In this document: positions 46,401 to 55,888 of the stretch, piece by piece
Position numbering within the stretch: position 1 is the first letter of the stretch
Layout: each line of letters begins with the position of its first letter
Origin: Phoronis australis
Taxonomy: Eukaryota > Phoronida > Phoronidae
Length of the DNA stretch: 60,000 bases
Assembly (NCBI GenBank): GCA_002633005.1
Contig: NMRA01000330.1
Coordinates: 312,001-372,000, forward strand
Direction of reading: 5' to 3'
Position numbers and translations under genes: made by a program
The notes under the pieces: model-generated
Told to the model about the DNA's origin: nothing
What the model saw: the letters and a program-made list of their open reading frames with translations, nothing else
The model's database searches: none

Positions 46401-49400
46401 CTTTGTTTGTATATGACTTGAGTGTACAGCTGTAGTTTATTCCTGTTCATGTACTTGCCACAGTCTGTTCAAAATCCATTATTTGGAAAACGTGTTTGTG
46501 TTTGGATGACCTCCACACTTCAAGTTCAGTAGCAGCACGTTTTTGGACCTGCAACTCTGGTGGTCTCAGTCTTGGCGCTACTAAACCTCACTTTATAAAT
46601 GGACAAACATTTTTGGTGTATTTAACTTCTGGTAAAGTCACTAACCTTTATGTCAGCGAATTTGTGGCAGGCAACGTCAAGAATTGGCGATTTGTATTGA
46701 AATCACAAAAACAATGAATTTTATTGTTTTATAGCTTTTTTGTCAAAGCTAATGACTTCAAGGATTCTATCTCATCCAGCAAGAATGCCAAAATGTTTTT
46801 TGACCGTAAACTGGTAATGTTTATTTAAATGGATTCCAGTCATGTGACAGTAATGTCAAAGGAGCACGCAAATGTAGCTCTTGTTCCACGATATTCATCG
46901 ACGACTCAACAGTGAGTCAACCGAACCACAAGAACACTGTGAAGGCGGTATCGTTGGCCATTTACTTCCATATACGGAACAGGGAACAGGAGAGACTAGA
47001 GAACCACTGGGACCAAAACAAGATTCTAGACATATTCGATGAAAAGCAGCACCCCCTGTCGGTAAGCTAATGTACTTTAACCATGATTCTTGATGAATAG
47101 CCAAAGGTACTTTTCCAATGATGCTCTTTAAATGGACAAAATTCAAAGCGTTTTGTTAATATTTGCATTTCTAAAGCAGGCCAATGCTGCGGGGAGGGAG
47201 AGACTTAACTGTGGGCTTTACAAATGTCTGTGAAAATCAACGATGAAGCAAAGAAAATTGTTGTCATTTATCACAAGGAAATAGGCAACACAGAAACCAA
47301 ATTAATCAGAATGTGATTAGCTCAATACATGAATAACTATGAATTTTTCAAGGAATTCATTAAGAGTGTTTATGGTTTATCGATCTGCTTGTCTGTATAT
47401 TTTTAAAACAGACCTTCTACTTTATCTGTGTGCTCTAATTACTTGGAGTAGCCAGTTGCAGGTCTGTACTGCCTGTCCAGTTTGTGTAGACATCGTCGTT
47501 ATCCAGACAATTTGTTCTATCCAATTCTCTTGTAAAGTGCTTGCTCCAAATGATTAGTTCCATCTAATTCTGGTAGATGGAGCATGTTACAATCAGTTCT
47601 GTCTAATGCAGGAATCTGTTTTACTGTCATATTTTTGCGGAGGGAGCATCTTCTTAATGAGTAGTTGTGTCTAATTAGTTTAGAGGGAGTTCTGCTCCAA
47701 GTAATCATTTCTTGTAGATTCTTGTAGAGGGATCGTGTTCCTAACAGTCATTCTTGTAGAGATAGGATTCAAACAGTCTGTTTTGTTTGATTATTGTAGA
47801 GGGAGCGTGTTCCAAATGACTACGATAAATGTGACCCGGACCGCAAGACTATTTACAGATTCGTGCGGACATTGTTCAGTGCTGCCCAGCTGACAGCAGA
47901 GTGTGCAATCGTCACTTTAGTATGTGGATAACGTTTGTGTAACTTAGCAGTTGATAAACTCCACAAGTTTATATTTTTTGAAAAAGTGTTAACTAAATAA
48001 GGCTCTCATCAAAGTTAGTGTAATGTTCTTAATTTTGAAACAAAATTGAATGTTCTTTGTTAGTATCTTTTGAAAAATTTCATCTGTTTCTGACAAGTTA
48101 AGTGTTTTAAGTTGAGAGTCCACTGCACATTAACCCACATTGCCTGCTTAAATTGAGTCCGTGTGTATTTGTGATGGCGCTCCAAACTCTGCCATCGTAG
48201 CTGCTCTACCGTCTGTCCATCCAGCATCCGCTGCTCTTTGATGTATGTTCATGAAATTTTGCACATGTTCCTTTCATGGATGGGATGGCATGAACGAACT
48301 TTCGGATGGATCCGATTATCAGTTTATCCCTAGTGGCAATTTTATTGTTTTACGTTCAGCTATGTATCTTCAAACATCTTCAATGGATTTTCAAACAATT
48401 TGGCAAATAGTCATCTATTAGTGAAATGACGCTACTCTTACGTTTTTGGATGGATTTGAGGTATTTTGCACCACCTAGTGACCATTTTTATTGTTTTCTA
48501 GTTTGTTGTTGGGTTGCGCCCCTCTATCAACCAAACCATTCTAAGGATGATTTTGTAAATTTTCGTTTATGTTTGTACTGTGAAGATGACGGCTGATGAT
48601 GATTTTTGGACAACTTAGACTACTGTAGCGCTTTCTAGTGGCAGTTTTTTTGTGTCTATGGCTGTATCTCCCAAACCTTCTGCAGGATCTGTGGTTCCTA
48701 ATGCCAGTTTGTTTTTTTTACATTTGTCTTTGTATCTTTGGAGTTGTTTGATGGAATTTGGCAAATAGCTTTGAGGTACGGCATCACCTACCCATTTTTG
48801 GATACATTCAATGTATTCTGTGCCATCTGATGGATATTTTTATGGTACAAATAAACACCCGTAGAAGCACACCATTTGTTCTGCAGTCGTAGGTGCATTT
48901 CAACGCTCTTATATAGTTATTCTGCTGAGAGTCGGAAGCTTCACTGAGTCTTTAATACTCCGTCACTTTGTCAGAAAATGTGTCCTGCTTGTGACAAACG
49001 GTCGTTCCACAACTGTCTCAAGCTTTAGCCACTCTGTTCAGTATAGCAGACGTCATTGTGAACTTTTTAACAGTCTATTCCGAACTGTTGACGAGAGCTA
49101 CTTATTATACTTTTTCGAAAGTTTAATCGATTTGTCAATAGTGCTTGTCAGGATTTAGTGTCAACGCTGCGTTTAATATCCAGGTTTACCTAGAGCGACT
49201 GCTCACATACGCTGAGGTCCAGCTACAGCCGTCCAATTGGAAGAGGATCACGCTAGGTGCCATATTGATGGCGTCCAAAGTGTGGGATGACCAAGCGGTG
49301 TGGAACGTCGACTACTGCCAGATACTGAAGGATGTCACAGTTGAGGACATGTAGGTTGACTGGGGCGTGGTGGGCCATCAGGCACTCTGGGGGAGGGGCG

Positions 49401-52400
49401 TGTCCATTTAGTTAGGCAGAACGATTTTGTCATTTTATTCAGAACCATTAAATGTATTGGACACTTTGCCAGAACCTGTCTTCTTAGCTTAAAGATTATC
49501 TTGAATGGTAACACCTGTAAATTTGGTTTCTGCGTCATCACGAGAATCACCTTTCAATTCAAACAGTTGTGAATAACACCCGCACACAATGGTGTCCTAT
49601 TCAGGTCCCTAATGTATTTAATACAACTGTTATCAATCTTTTGTTGTTTGTGCTGGGATCTCGCGGTGATGCAATATGTCACAAATAGACAACTTCATCT
49701 ACCATTTGACGGGCCTACATTTGAGTCTATTGATATCACGGTGTCTACGCTCCAGTAACACAGAACACGTTTTGCGAAACTCGCGTGATCGCATATTGTT
49801 GCCGCGACTTCTACCGATAACTTCTGATCAATGAAGCTTCAATGAGTACCAAAGCTTCACTTTTAAATCCTATTATTTTAAGCAAAGTTTCGCTTGCATA
49901 TTAACTACCGGAGTTAACCTTTCCCACTTACCGAAACTTTGGTAAAAGCAAAGTTTTGTTTCTAATGGGAAAGCGACTTAAATGATTGCAGTGGTCATTA
50001 GTGGTCCACTATAGAATAATGACTTGTAAAAGCAGAATGGTCCTGCACCCCTGCAAAGTATCCCAATATCCCCCAGGGATGACCTCACTCATCAATTGCC
50101 CAGATGCACACAGTTGATTTCCAGACTGAGTTTGGCTGTAGTCGCTTTAGATCTTAAGCACATAACTGACCACTCAAATGGATGCCTGAACACTTATTAT
50201 TTCCATTTCTAGGACAGACTTACAAGTATACAAATCTTGGAAAAACAACAAACATTTAATTAAGCCAAACTGAAATCTTATCAATATAGATTTTTTTGTG
50301 TTATGAGCTCAGCCCCAGGAATCGGTTTCCCATTATATCCAGGTTCTCATTCACTCCCTTGCATACAGTCACAAGTAAGACTGAGCTCAGAGGAGTAGGT
50401 GAAACTTTTGTGCAATGCTCGAATGTCAGCCAGTGAAGCCAGGATTTGAACCCAGGTCTCCCAAGCGGGAATCCGGAGCTCTAACCACTGAGCCACAGTG
50501 TCTCCTCAATATAAATTCCTGAAGGCTTGACCATTTAGGCAATCACAATTGAAATTTTGTACTATGAATGAGCATTTGTGATTAGGGCTGTTCCAGCAAA
50601 ATCGGTGTGGGGGGAAGGCAACTGAAATAAAAATTTATGGGTGGTTGCGTTTGATTTAAATTCAAAATGGCTGGTGGTCGTACTTCAAAAAAATAAAAAT
50701 TTACTGGTCGTTATTGTTTCATTGGGCCATAAATGTTTGATGGTGGGTAATTTCAGTAAATTTTATAAACAATCCGCACAGAATCAAAAACTGAAACAAA
50801 AACGCAACTTCCAAAAAGCTCCGACTTTTTCACTCCCTCCGATCTTCTCATCGGCATGCCCATAACACCAGTTAACCACAGGTGCTCGAATTTCTCGATG
50901 GTTAATGACCATATATAAGAAACGTGTGTTTTCTTAGTAATGAATGACGTTAGTGGTGATGGAGGAACAGATAAACTCGAGCGCCTGTGCAGTCAACCAC
51001 AAGAACAAAAAAATACGGGCGGTTGCATTTCAAACTTATAAAAAATTACGGGTGGTAGGCTGAAGAAATAAATGAAAAATATGGGTGGTGGGTGCGAAAA
51101 AAGGTGCCTTCCCCCCTCCCATACAGATTTTACTGGAACAGCCCTTACTGGTTTATATTTGATGCTTACATTACCTCTGATGTCTTACAAACAGGAACGA
51201 ACTTGAGCGACAGTTTCTGGAACTGCTCCAATTCAACATCAATGTGCCCTCTAGTGTTTACGCCAAGTACTACTTTGACCTACGAGCTTTAGCGGACCAC
51301 CATGAGCTGGCGTTCCCGTCAGAGCCTTTGAGTCGAGAGAGAGCCATCAAGCTGGAGGTAAGCAATGTCACGTGACTGGACACAGGTGTCGCCAGTTGTC
51401 TTGTTTATTTTTACTGTGATTCAAGTTACACGATCTTCATGCTTAAAACTTAATTTCCAATTTGTACTTAATTCGTTGTCGGAAAAACCAAAATCATCTT
51501 ACTTTTACCAATTCTGTCACAGAATTTTCCTTACAATGAGAGGACTTTATATTTCACTTAAAACTGCATCTCCAATATCCATTTGGTTAGCTGTAAAAAT
51601 AAAATCAAAACCAGACCACCCGTTCCGCTATGAAATTGTTTGTGCCATGATAGGGACTCCATTTCACTTAAAGCTAAGTTTCCAATTTCCACTGGGTTAG
51701 CTGTATGTTTAACCAAACCCAGACCATTTTCCCCGACTGATTCGTCTCTGAATCTTCTTTTCAATGAATTGATTTCATTACATGAAGAACATCCAGCAGT
51801 TTTACAAGTCATAAACCACTTCAGAAGGTCATAGGGTTGATCAGGTTCTTCCAACAACGCGATGTAATTCTTTCACGGGTTGTGTCTCTTATGCCAGTAA
51901 TCTTTGGTACAGTCGTGTTTAAAACTCAACATTTTAGGATCAGTGTTGGATTAAGTAGAATTCCTGAAGTTGTAACTTATTAGCTTTGACCAGAGATATA
52001 AAATAACAAAATTGTTGTTTTTTTTTCTGATTTTTTTTACAAATCACCAATTCTTGCCATCGTCCATCAGACATTTGCTGAAATCATTGCCTTTTAAATA
52101 CACTAAAAATATGCTGCTATTGAATGCATGGCATTTGACTCAGCGGCAGAGCATGCGATGGAGCATTGAATTAACAAAGCCACAGTTGTTTCCATGGCAA
52201 CTTATCTGTAACAGTTGTTGTCTATGGACTGTAGTTCCCTCATTTGTCTTTGTGCGTAAAACTGTTTCACGTGAATACATGTAATGTCGCGCTTCTTTCA
52301 AACAATTGTTTGGTTTCTGATATTTTATGTTTGAGTAGGTGTCTTAGATTATTTGAAGTGACCTGTGTTCTGTTATAGGCCATATCTTCAATTTATGAGG

Positions 52401-52498
52401 ACAAATTGAGGGAGAAAATGAAAGCCAAGTTGAAACGGTCCAATAGCCTAGACGGTCTTACATCGCATGGCAAGAAGGCAAAAGCAATACTCTCATGA
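34473..52498 (+). CDS. CCNY: Cyclin-Y
   Basis: A membrane-tethered cyclin that activates CDK14/CDK16-type kinases and, in animals studied, primes LRP6 in Wnt signalling. Exons: 34473-34632, 44051-44140, 45141-45181 (or to 45202), 46862-47061, 47800-47919, 49184-49350, 51195-51357, 52379-52498 (TGA). The start MGNKHSCC has Gly2 for myristoylation and a Cys pair for palmitoylation, as in human MGNTTSCC; ISEREPDD also fits. [54 protein letters not shown] and [17 protein letters not shown] are nearly identical to known cyclin-Y. The tail has KRSNSLDGL, a basophilic kinase / 14-3-3-like site. The junction between exon 3 and the exon at 46862 does not close in phase, so a small exon is missing or exon 3 is misjudged. 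About 354-361 residues are read; human has 341. Confidence 0.95.
34633..35762. other. Start of cyclin-Y intron 1
   Basis: No coding content. Holds a 26-bp tandem repeat (GTCATTTATTGTATGCACTG unit, 35455-35530, three copies) directly before a copy of the dispersed SINE-like core at about 35575-35625 (GAACAAGTTGAGACCAATTT). Confidence 0.6.
35763..37082 (+). mobile_element. Kolobok-like DNA transposon remnant with THAP domain
   Basis: TTAA|AGGCGAA at 35763 and TTCGCCT|TTAA at 37079-37082 bound a 1.3-kb element whose ends are inverted repeats about 270 bases long (about 35767-36030 against 36811-37078). TTAA target sites plus a THAP-type protein are hallmarks of the Kolobok superfamily. The body holds a THAP reading frame and a low-complexity continuation, but nothing long enough for a transposase catalytic domain. 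It is an internally deleted copy in cyclin-Y intron 1. Confidence 0.75.
36030..36452 (+). pseudogene. THAP-domain fragment of a transposase
   Basis: The frame begins [10 protein letters not shown], matching the first C-x4-C of THAP zinc fingers, then [13 protein letters not shown] and KHFQPSDYD, followed by [12 protein letters not shown] domains bind DNA through a C2CH zinc site. The third ligand, normally Cys three residues before His-Phe, reads Ser here (SGKHF), one base from Cys. After 36452 a continuing frame in a shifted phase (about 36450-36684) gives an acidic Ser-rich linker ([17 protein letters not shown]) and then stops. The catalytic part is absent. Confidence 0.75.
36545..38014. 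repeat. Contig-end overlap, copy A
   Basis: Matches 38194-39653 over 1.46 kb with scattered single-base changes and a short deletion near 36612. It includes the right TIR of the Kolobok-like element and about 0.9 kb of its flank. It ends at the N run. Confidence 0.9.
38015..38193. other. Assembly gap (179 N)
   Basis: A run of N between two copies of the same sequence. The flanking pattern suggests overlapping contigs with no sequence missing. Frames across it are meaningless. Confidence 0.99.
38194..39653. repeat. Contig-end overlap, copy B
   Basis: Second copy of 36545-38014. It starts inside the transposon (GGCACCCGATGAAAAG), carries the right TIR with TTAA at 38715-38718 and no left TIR, then runs on into unique cyclin-Y intron sequence. 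Confidence 0.9.
39654..44050. other. Rest of cyclin-Y intron 1
   Basis: AT-rich DNA with an 18-bp minisatellite at 41464-41780. No conserved reading frame or splice-flanked exon could be supported; the longer frames (for example 42072-42461) lack recognisable similarity. Confidence 0.55.
41464..41780. repeat. 18-bp TAACCTTAAGTTCCATTT array starting at a perfect palindrome
   Basis: About 17 units, each holding CTTAAG. The first unit is inverted, so 41464-41496 forms a near-perfect palindrome centred on GAAATTC (CTTAAGGTTAGAAATTCTAA). Reading frames across it give an artefactual LKLHFN repeat. Confidence 0.9.
46045..46088. repeat. (TAATTA)n microsatellite
   Basis: Seven or so TATAAT-type hexamers in a cyclin-Y intron. 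Confidence 0.9.
46862..51357 (+). CDS. CCNY: Cyclin-Y cyclin-box exons
   Basis: Four exons (46862-47061, 47800-47919, 49184-49350, 51195-51357) encode the cyclin fold. The helix [15 protein letters not shown] opens it. [20 protein letters not shown] spans the junction of the second and third exons. [20 protein letters not shown] and [19 protein letters not shown] follow. These are the most conserved segments of the window, and all junction phases agree (0, 0, 2). No key residue appears lost. Confidence 0.95.
47515..47830 (+). repeat. CCNY: 35-45-bp degenerate tandem repeat that includes the cyclin-Y exon acceptor
   Basis: Blocks like TTGTAGAGGGAGCGTGTTCC recur about seven times: near 47529, 47571, 47636, 47682, 47723 and 47755, and finally the real acceptor ATTGTAG|AGGGAGCGTGTTCC at 47799/47800. 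Spacers such as TCTAATT and CAGTC are also shared. The intron thus ends in decayed copies of its own 3' splice site and first codons. Confidence 0.75.
48150..48860 (+). repeat. Degenerate 140-190-bp repeat with CTCF-like motifs, inverted relative of 13700-14440
   Basis: Four units can be followed by CCTAGTGGCA (48329), ACCACCTAGTGACC (48470), TTCTAGTGGCAG (48633) and GCCATCTGATGG (48822). Several are preceded by TTTTTGGATGGATTTG-like and GTATTTTG-like words. It fills the cyclin-Y intron before the exon at 49184. Confidence 0.6.
50300..50506 (-). repeat. tRNA-derived SINE
   Basis: On the minus strand GGAGACAC, A box TGGCTCAGTGGTTAGAGC (50495-50478) and B box GGGTTCAAATCC (50453-50442) form a tRNA-like head. 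A body with CAGTCTTACTTGTGA follows, shared with 7540-7710. Acceptor-stem halves do not pair, so a SINE is preferred over a tRNA gene. Confidence 0.7.
51400..51720. repeat. About 120-bp degenerate tandem repeat in last cyclin-Y intron region
   Basis: TTTCACTTAAAACTGCATCT and TTTCACTTAAAGCTAAGTTT, both followed by CCAAT...GGTTAGCTGTA, lie about 105-120 bases apart; a third weaker copy precedes them. Confidence 0.55.
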
Positions 52499-53189
52499 CC
52501 TCTGGTGGACAGTACTGTGATTACAAAATCCATCATCTTGTGTTTAAGTTGTTGGATATATGCGTGGTCAATGGGAGCCTGAAGTCAGACTTCACTCTGG
52601 TGACCTCTTGTGGACATTGATATAGACGTAGAGCTCCCTCCGTGAAGACGAGAGGTTTGGTTGGAGAGGCCCAACTATGTGTCCAGTTCACATCTGGTGT
52701 GCCACGAAAGACATCTGACCACCTGCACTTTTTTCTTTTTCTTTTTCTTTTTTTTGAGGGAGGTGGTGAATTCTTGACACAGGTCTCAGTGGTATTCATT
52801 TACACCACCAGGCGGATACAGCAGCTAGGCAGAGGTGCATTTATTGACAGCTATTTATGTGATCAGATTGGCCCTGCTTGCTGGAATTACATGGCAACAG
52901 ACTAAATAACTTTTGGGTTATTTTCCAAAAGAGGGTTTGGCTTCTGTTTCGTGAGCTGGCCAAAGTGATTTCATGAAATTTGGCATTACACTAAAATAGG
53001 TTACCGGTATTTGGTCTTTTGATTAAAGTCAAACATTTGTAATTTATTATGCACTGCAATGAAACTTGTTAGAAAATGCAGAGGTATGTTAAATGACAAA
53101 TTTGTCTTGTTCATGGACTAATAGACCTTGAGATTAGTATCTGGCCTCTTGCTAAAGCAGTCTTGTGTTTGTTCGATTTTTCTTTTGTG

Positions 53190-53330
53190 CCCCAGTAGGT
53201 GTTGAGGGTCCCAGCAGGTGTTAAGGGTTTCAGTAGGTGTTGAGGGTCCCAGTAGGTGTTGATGGTCCCAGCTGGTGCTGAGGGTCCCAGTTGGTGTTGA
53301 GGTCCCAGTAGGTGTTGAGGGTCAAAGGTC
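53190..53330. repeat. 19-bp GTTGAGGGTCCCAGTAGGT minisatellite
   Basis: About seven imperfect copies. The minus-strand frame through it is a repeat translation. Confidence 0.85.
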
Positions 53331-55786
53331 GGTGCATTGTCCACATAACTGTGTTTGACAAAAAAAATTTATTGGTTCCTCCCACTTGACTTCACTAAAC
53401 TCATTAAAGGCTTGTGAATACCATGCAGTTCTTATGAGTGAAGTTAGGTTGTGTTTTTTGTGAACAACATTTGTAGGGATTGCTTGTAGTTGAGTGATGG
53501 CATACCTAAGAATGTGTATAACACAAAGCCAATCACGTAAAAATTTGTCTCGTGACTTAATCTTATTAATCTGTATTTGTCGCTAGCTGTCTTTGTACGT
53601 GTATCGTGTGTTGAAATTTTTGTAATCATGTCGCTTGTTTCGGTTATTATTGCAAGCTTTCAATGGGACATGTGGACAACAAGTTAGTTACTATATGCGT
53701 TATGGCTTGTGTTGGATTTATAAGGGCAGAGACAGCAATGAATGTGATGCCTGAACCAGAAATCTGTTGCCCAGGTCAAATACCCAAACTCGACTTTGAT
53801 TACCATGTTGTAAGTTTAATTGTAGTTGGTCAATTTTCAAGTCGAGTTTTGAGATCCTGAACTCATCTTGTTGATAAATCTGTCTTATCTTGTTTTTGAA
53901 AACCTAAAAAAATTGTTGACAGGCAAATGCTACATTGTTTCAATTTTGATTTCTTGTTGAAATCCAGGGTTATGTCACATTTGGTGATTTTGGTGGCACA
54001 TTTTGTAGTTTAGGGATTCCGGTTTTCATAGAGCCTTGATATTACGTCACAGGCAGTTCCTGTGGTTTTTTTAAGTCATAAACCAACTCATTCAAATTTT
54101 GTGTGTTTGTGCTGTGCCAGTAGATTTATTGAGGTGTTCACTAAGCGAAAAATTATGCAAATGTGCTGCTTCTAAAATATTGTTGAGGGCTTGAAAATGA
54201 TTGGTCGAGGAGAAGCACTTATTAAAAGTGGGCCAAGTTGACGAATAAATGAAGTAACTACTATATATGCGTGTATTTAGTTCCATATTCCTAGTTCAGA
54301 ACACAATTCAGAAATGCTTTGCTCTCAAGGGACTGCACTGGAGCTTCACGTGTCTGCAGGTCTTAAACTGAGTGTAGCTTTTTTCCATTCTAGGTTACTG
54401 TAGTTTTCATTTAGTTAAGATAAATTTTAAGTTGAAAGCACGTTAAAGGGATCTTATCATTTTTATAGCAGAAAAATTTTTTTGGATTGTTAATAAATGG
54501 GATATATTCTTTTTGAAGGTATTAGCTTTGACCAGAGATACAAAGTAATAAAATCTGTTGAGCTTTAAATTTGTGATTATGTTCTAAGTGGTCAATTCTT
54601 GCCGGACATTTGGTCGTAATTAGAGCTGTTGGCTACCACTTTGATACGCTTAAAACACTCGGGCATTATTGAGTACAGTTGGAGGTCAGCCAGCGTAGCG
54701 GGGGGAGGGGGGGGTTCCGAGTTTGGGGTTCAATTCTGTGTTGGGTTTGATTTCACCCATGTCACACCAGTGTTCACTTTCTCACATTGAATTTTGCTCA
54801 AGTGTTGCACATATATGCACATGGGCCCAATCGCAAACATAGACACACATGCAGGCACATGTACCTAAGTACACGCATATGTGGTATTTTTCAGTATCTC
54901 AATGGATGTTCCCAATGATCTCTGTTAGCATTGATAAGTAATGACTGGTGAATGACTACCAACTGATAGATGCAGTCTAGTAGTAACGCCTTCATTCGTG
55001 GTGTTGGATTAAGTAAGGTCTTGTCCCCAGTCTGAAATGTTCTATGTTGGAATTCATTCATCACTGAACTGGATCTTGGACTATTTCTTCACAGGAAGGT
55101 TAGGCATGATTTTGGCATTTCCTTGAAACACTATTGGATATTTCTGCATTATTCAGACTCTGGTAAAGATCTTGCTATTAATGTTTGGGTAGAATTGATT
55201 TTTACACCAAGTGGATGGAGTGAATCAAGTTTTTTTCCTTTGAAAGGGTATTGGTTTATGGGATCAGATGTGAAATGACAAACCCTTCTTGCAGTGACCA
55301 TAAACTTGCCTTCTGTTGCAAAAACCAGTTTTGATTTAGATCACTTGCCGTTATGAATTATCAAATTGTTTTCAGATTGTTCCTTACTCAAAACAGGTGT
55401 GATTTCTGGGTTTAGAACAACTGTTGCTGAGGTGTTTCTTGAGACCAAGCTCTGCCTGTAGACTGGTCAACGCCTGTTATGTTCTTCACTGAGTATTGTC
55501 TCGAGAAATTAAAGAACTACCAGTTTCGTGCAAGACCAAAAATCATTTCTCAGTTGAGTTAGGAACAAGTTAAGACCAAATTTGTAGCGGTAAGTTGTCT
55601 AAATTGAAATTTAGTTGGTTCTGTCGAATGCAGTTTTGCTACTTTAAGCTCAAATTTGTCTTTATACAACTGATGCAAGAGCTTTGGGTCCTTAAAGTGT
55701 TTATCACTAGTAATTATGCTTTTTTACCTCATTGTGAGGAGGGTGCTATTACAGTAAAGACATGCAGATACCTGTAAGAAAGGCTG

Positions 55787-55888
55787 CCCTAGCTGCAGAA
55801 GGCAGACTGCTAGTGCCACCTAGCTGAGGAAGGCAGACTGCTACTGCCCCCTAGCTGAAGAAGGCAGACTGCTACTGCCCCCTAGCTG
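55787..55888. repeat. 31-bp repeat, three copies, with CTCF-core-like motif
   Basis: GAAGGCAGACTGCTACTGCC plus CCCTAGCTGAG occurs three times. In the last two copies the reverse strand reads CTAGGGGGCAG, which fits the last 11 positions of the CTCF core; in the first copy that block reads TGCCACCTAG. Confidence 0.8.

Noticed and set aside
50435-50506. tRNA gene on minus strand
   Set aside because: A and B boxes are good but the acceptor stem halves do not pair, and the body and tail match a SINE at 7540-7710.
54700-54732. G-quadruplex regulatory site
   Set aside because: Four GGG groups exist, but the run may just be a polyG slip in a degenerate SINE, with no gene next to it.
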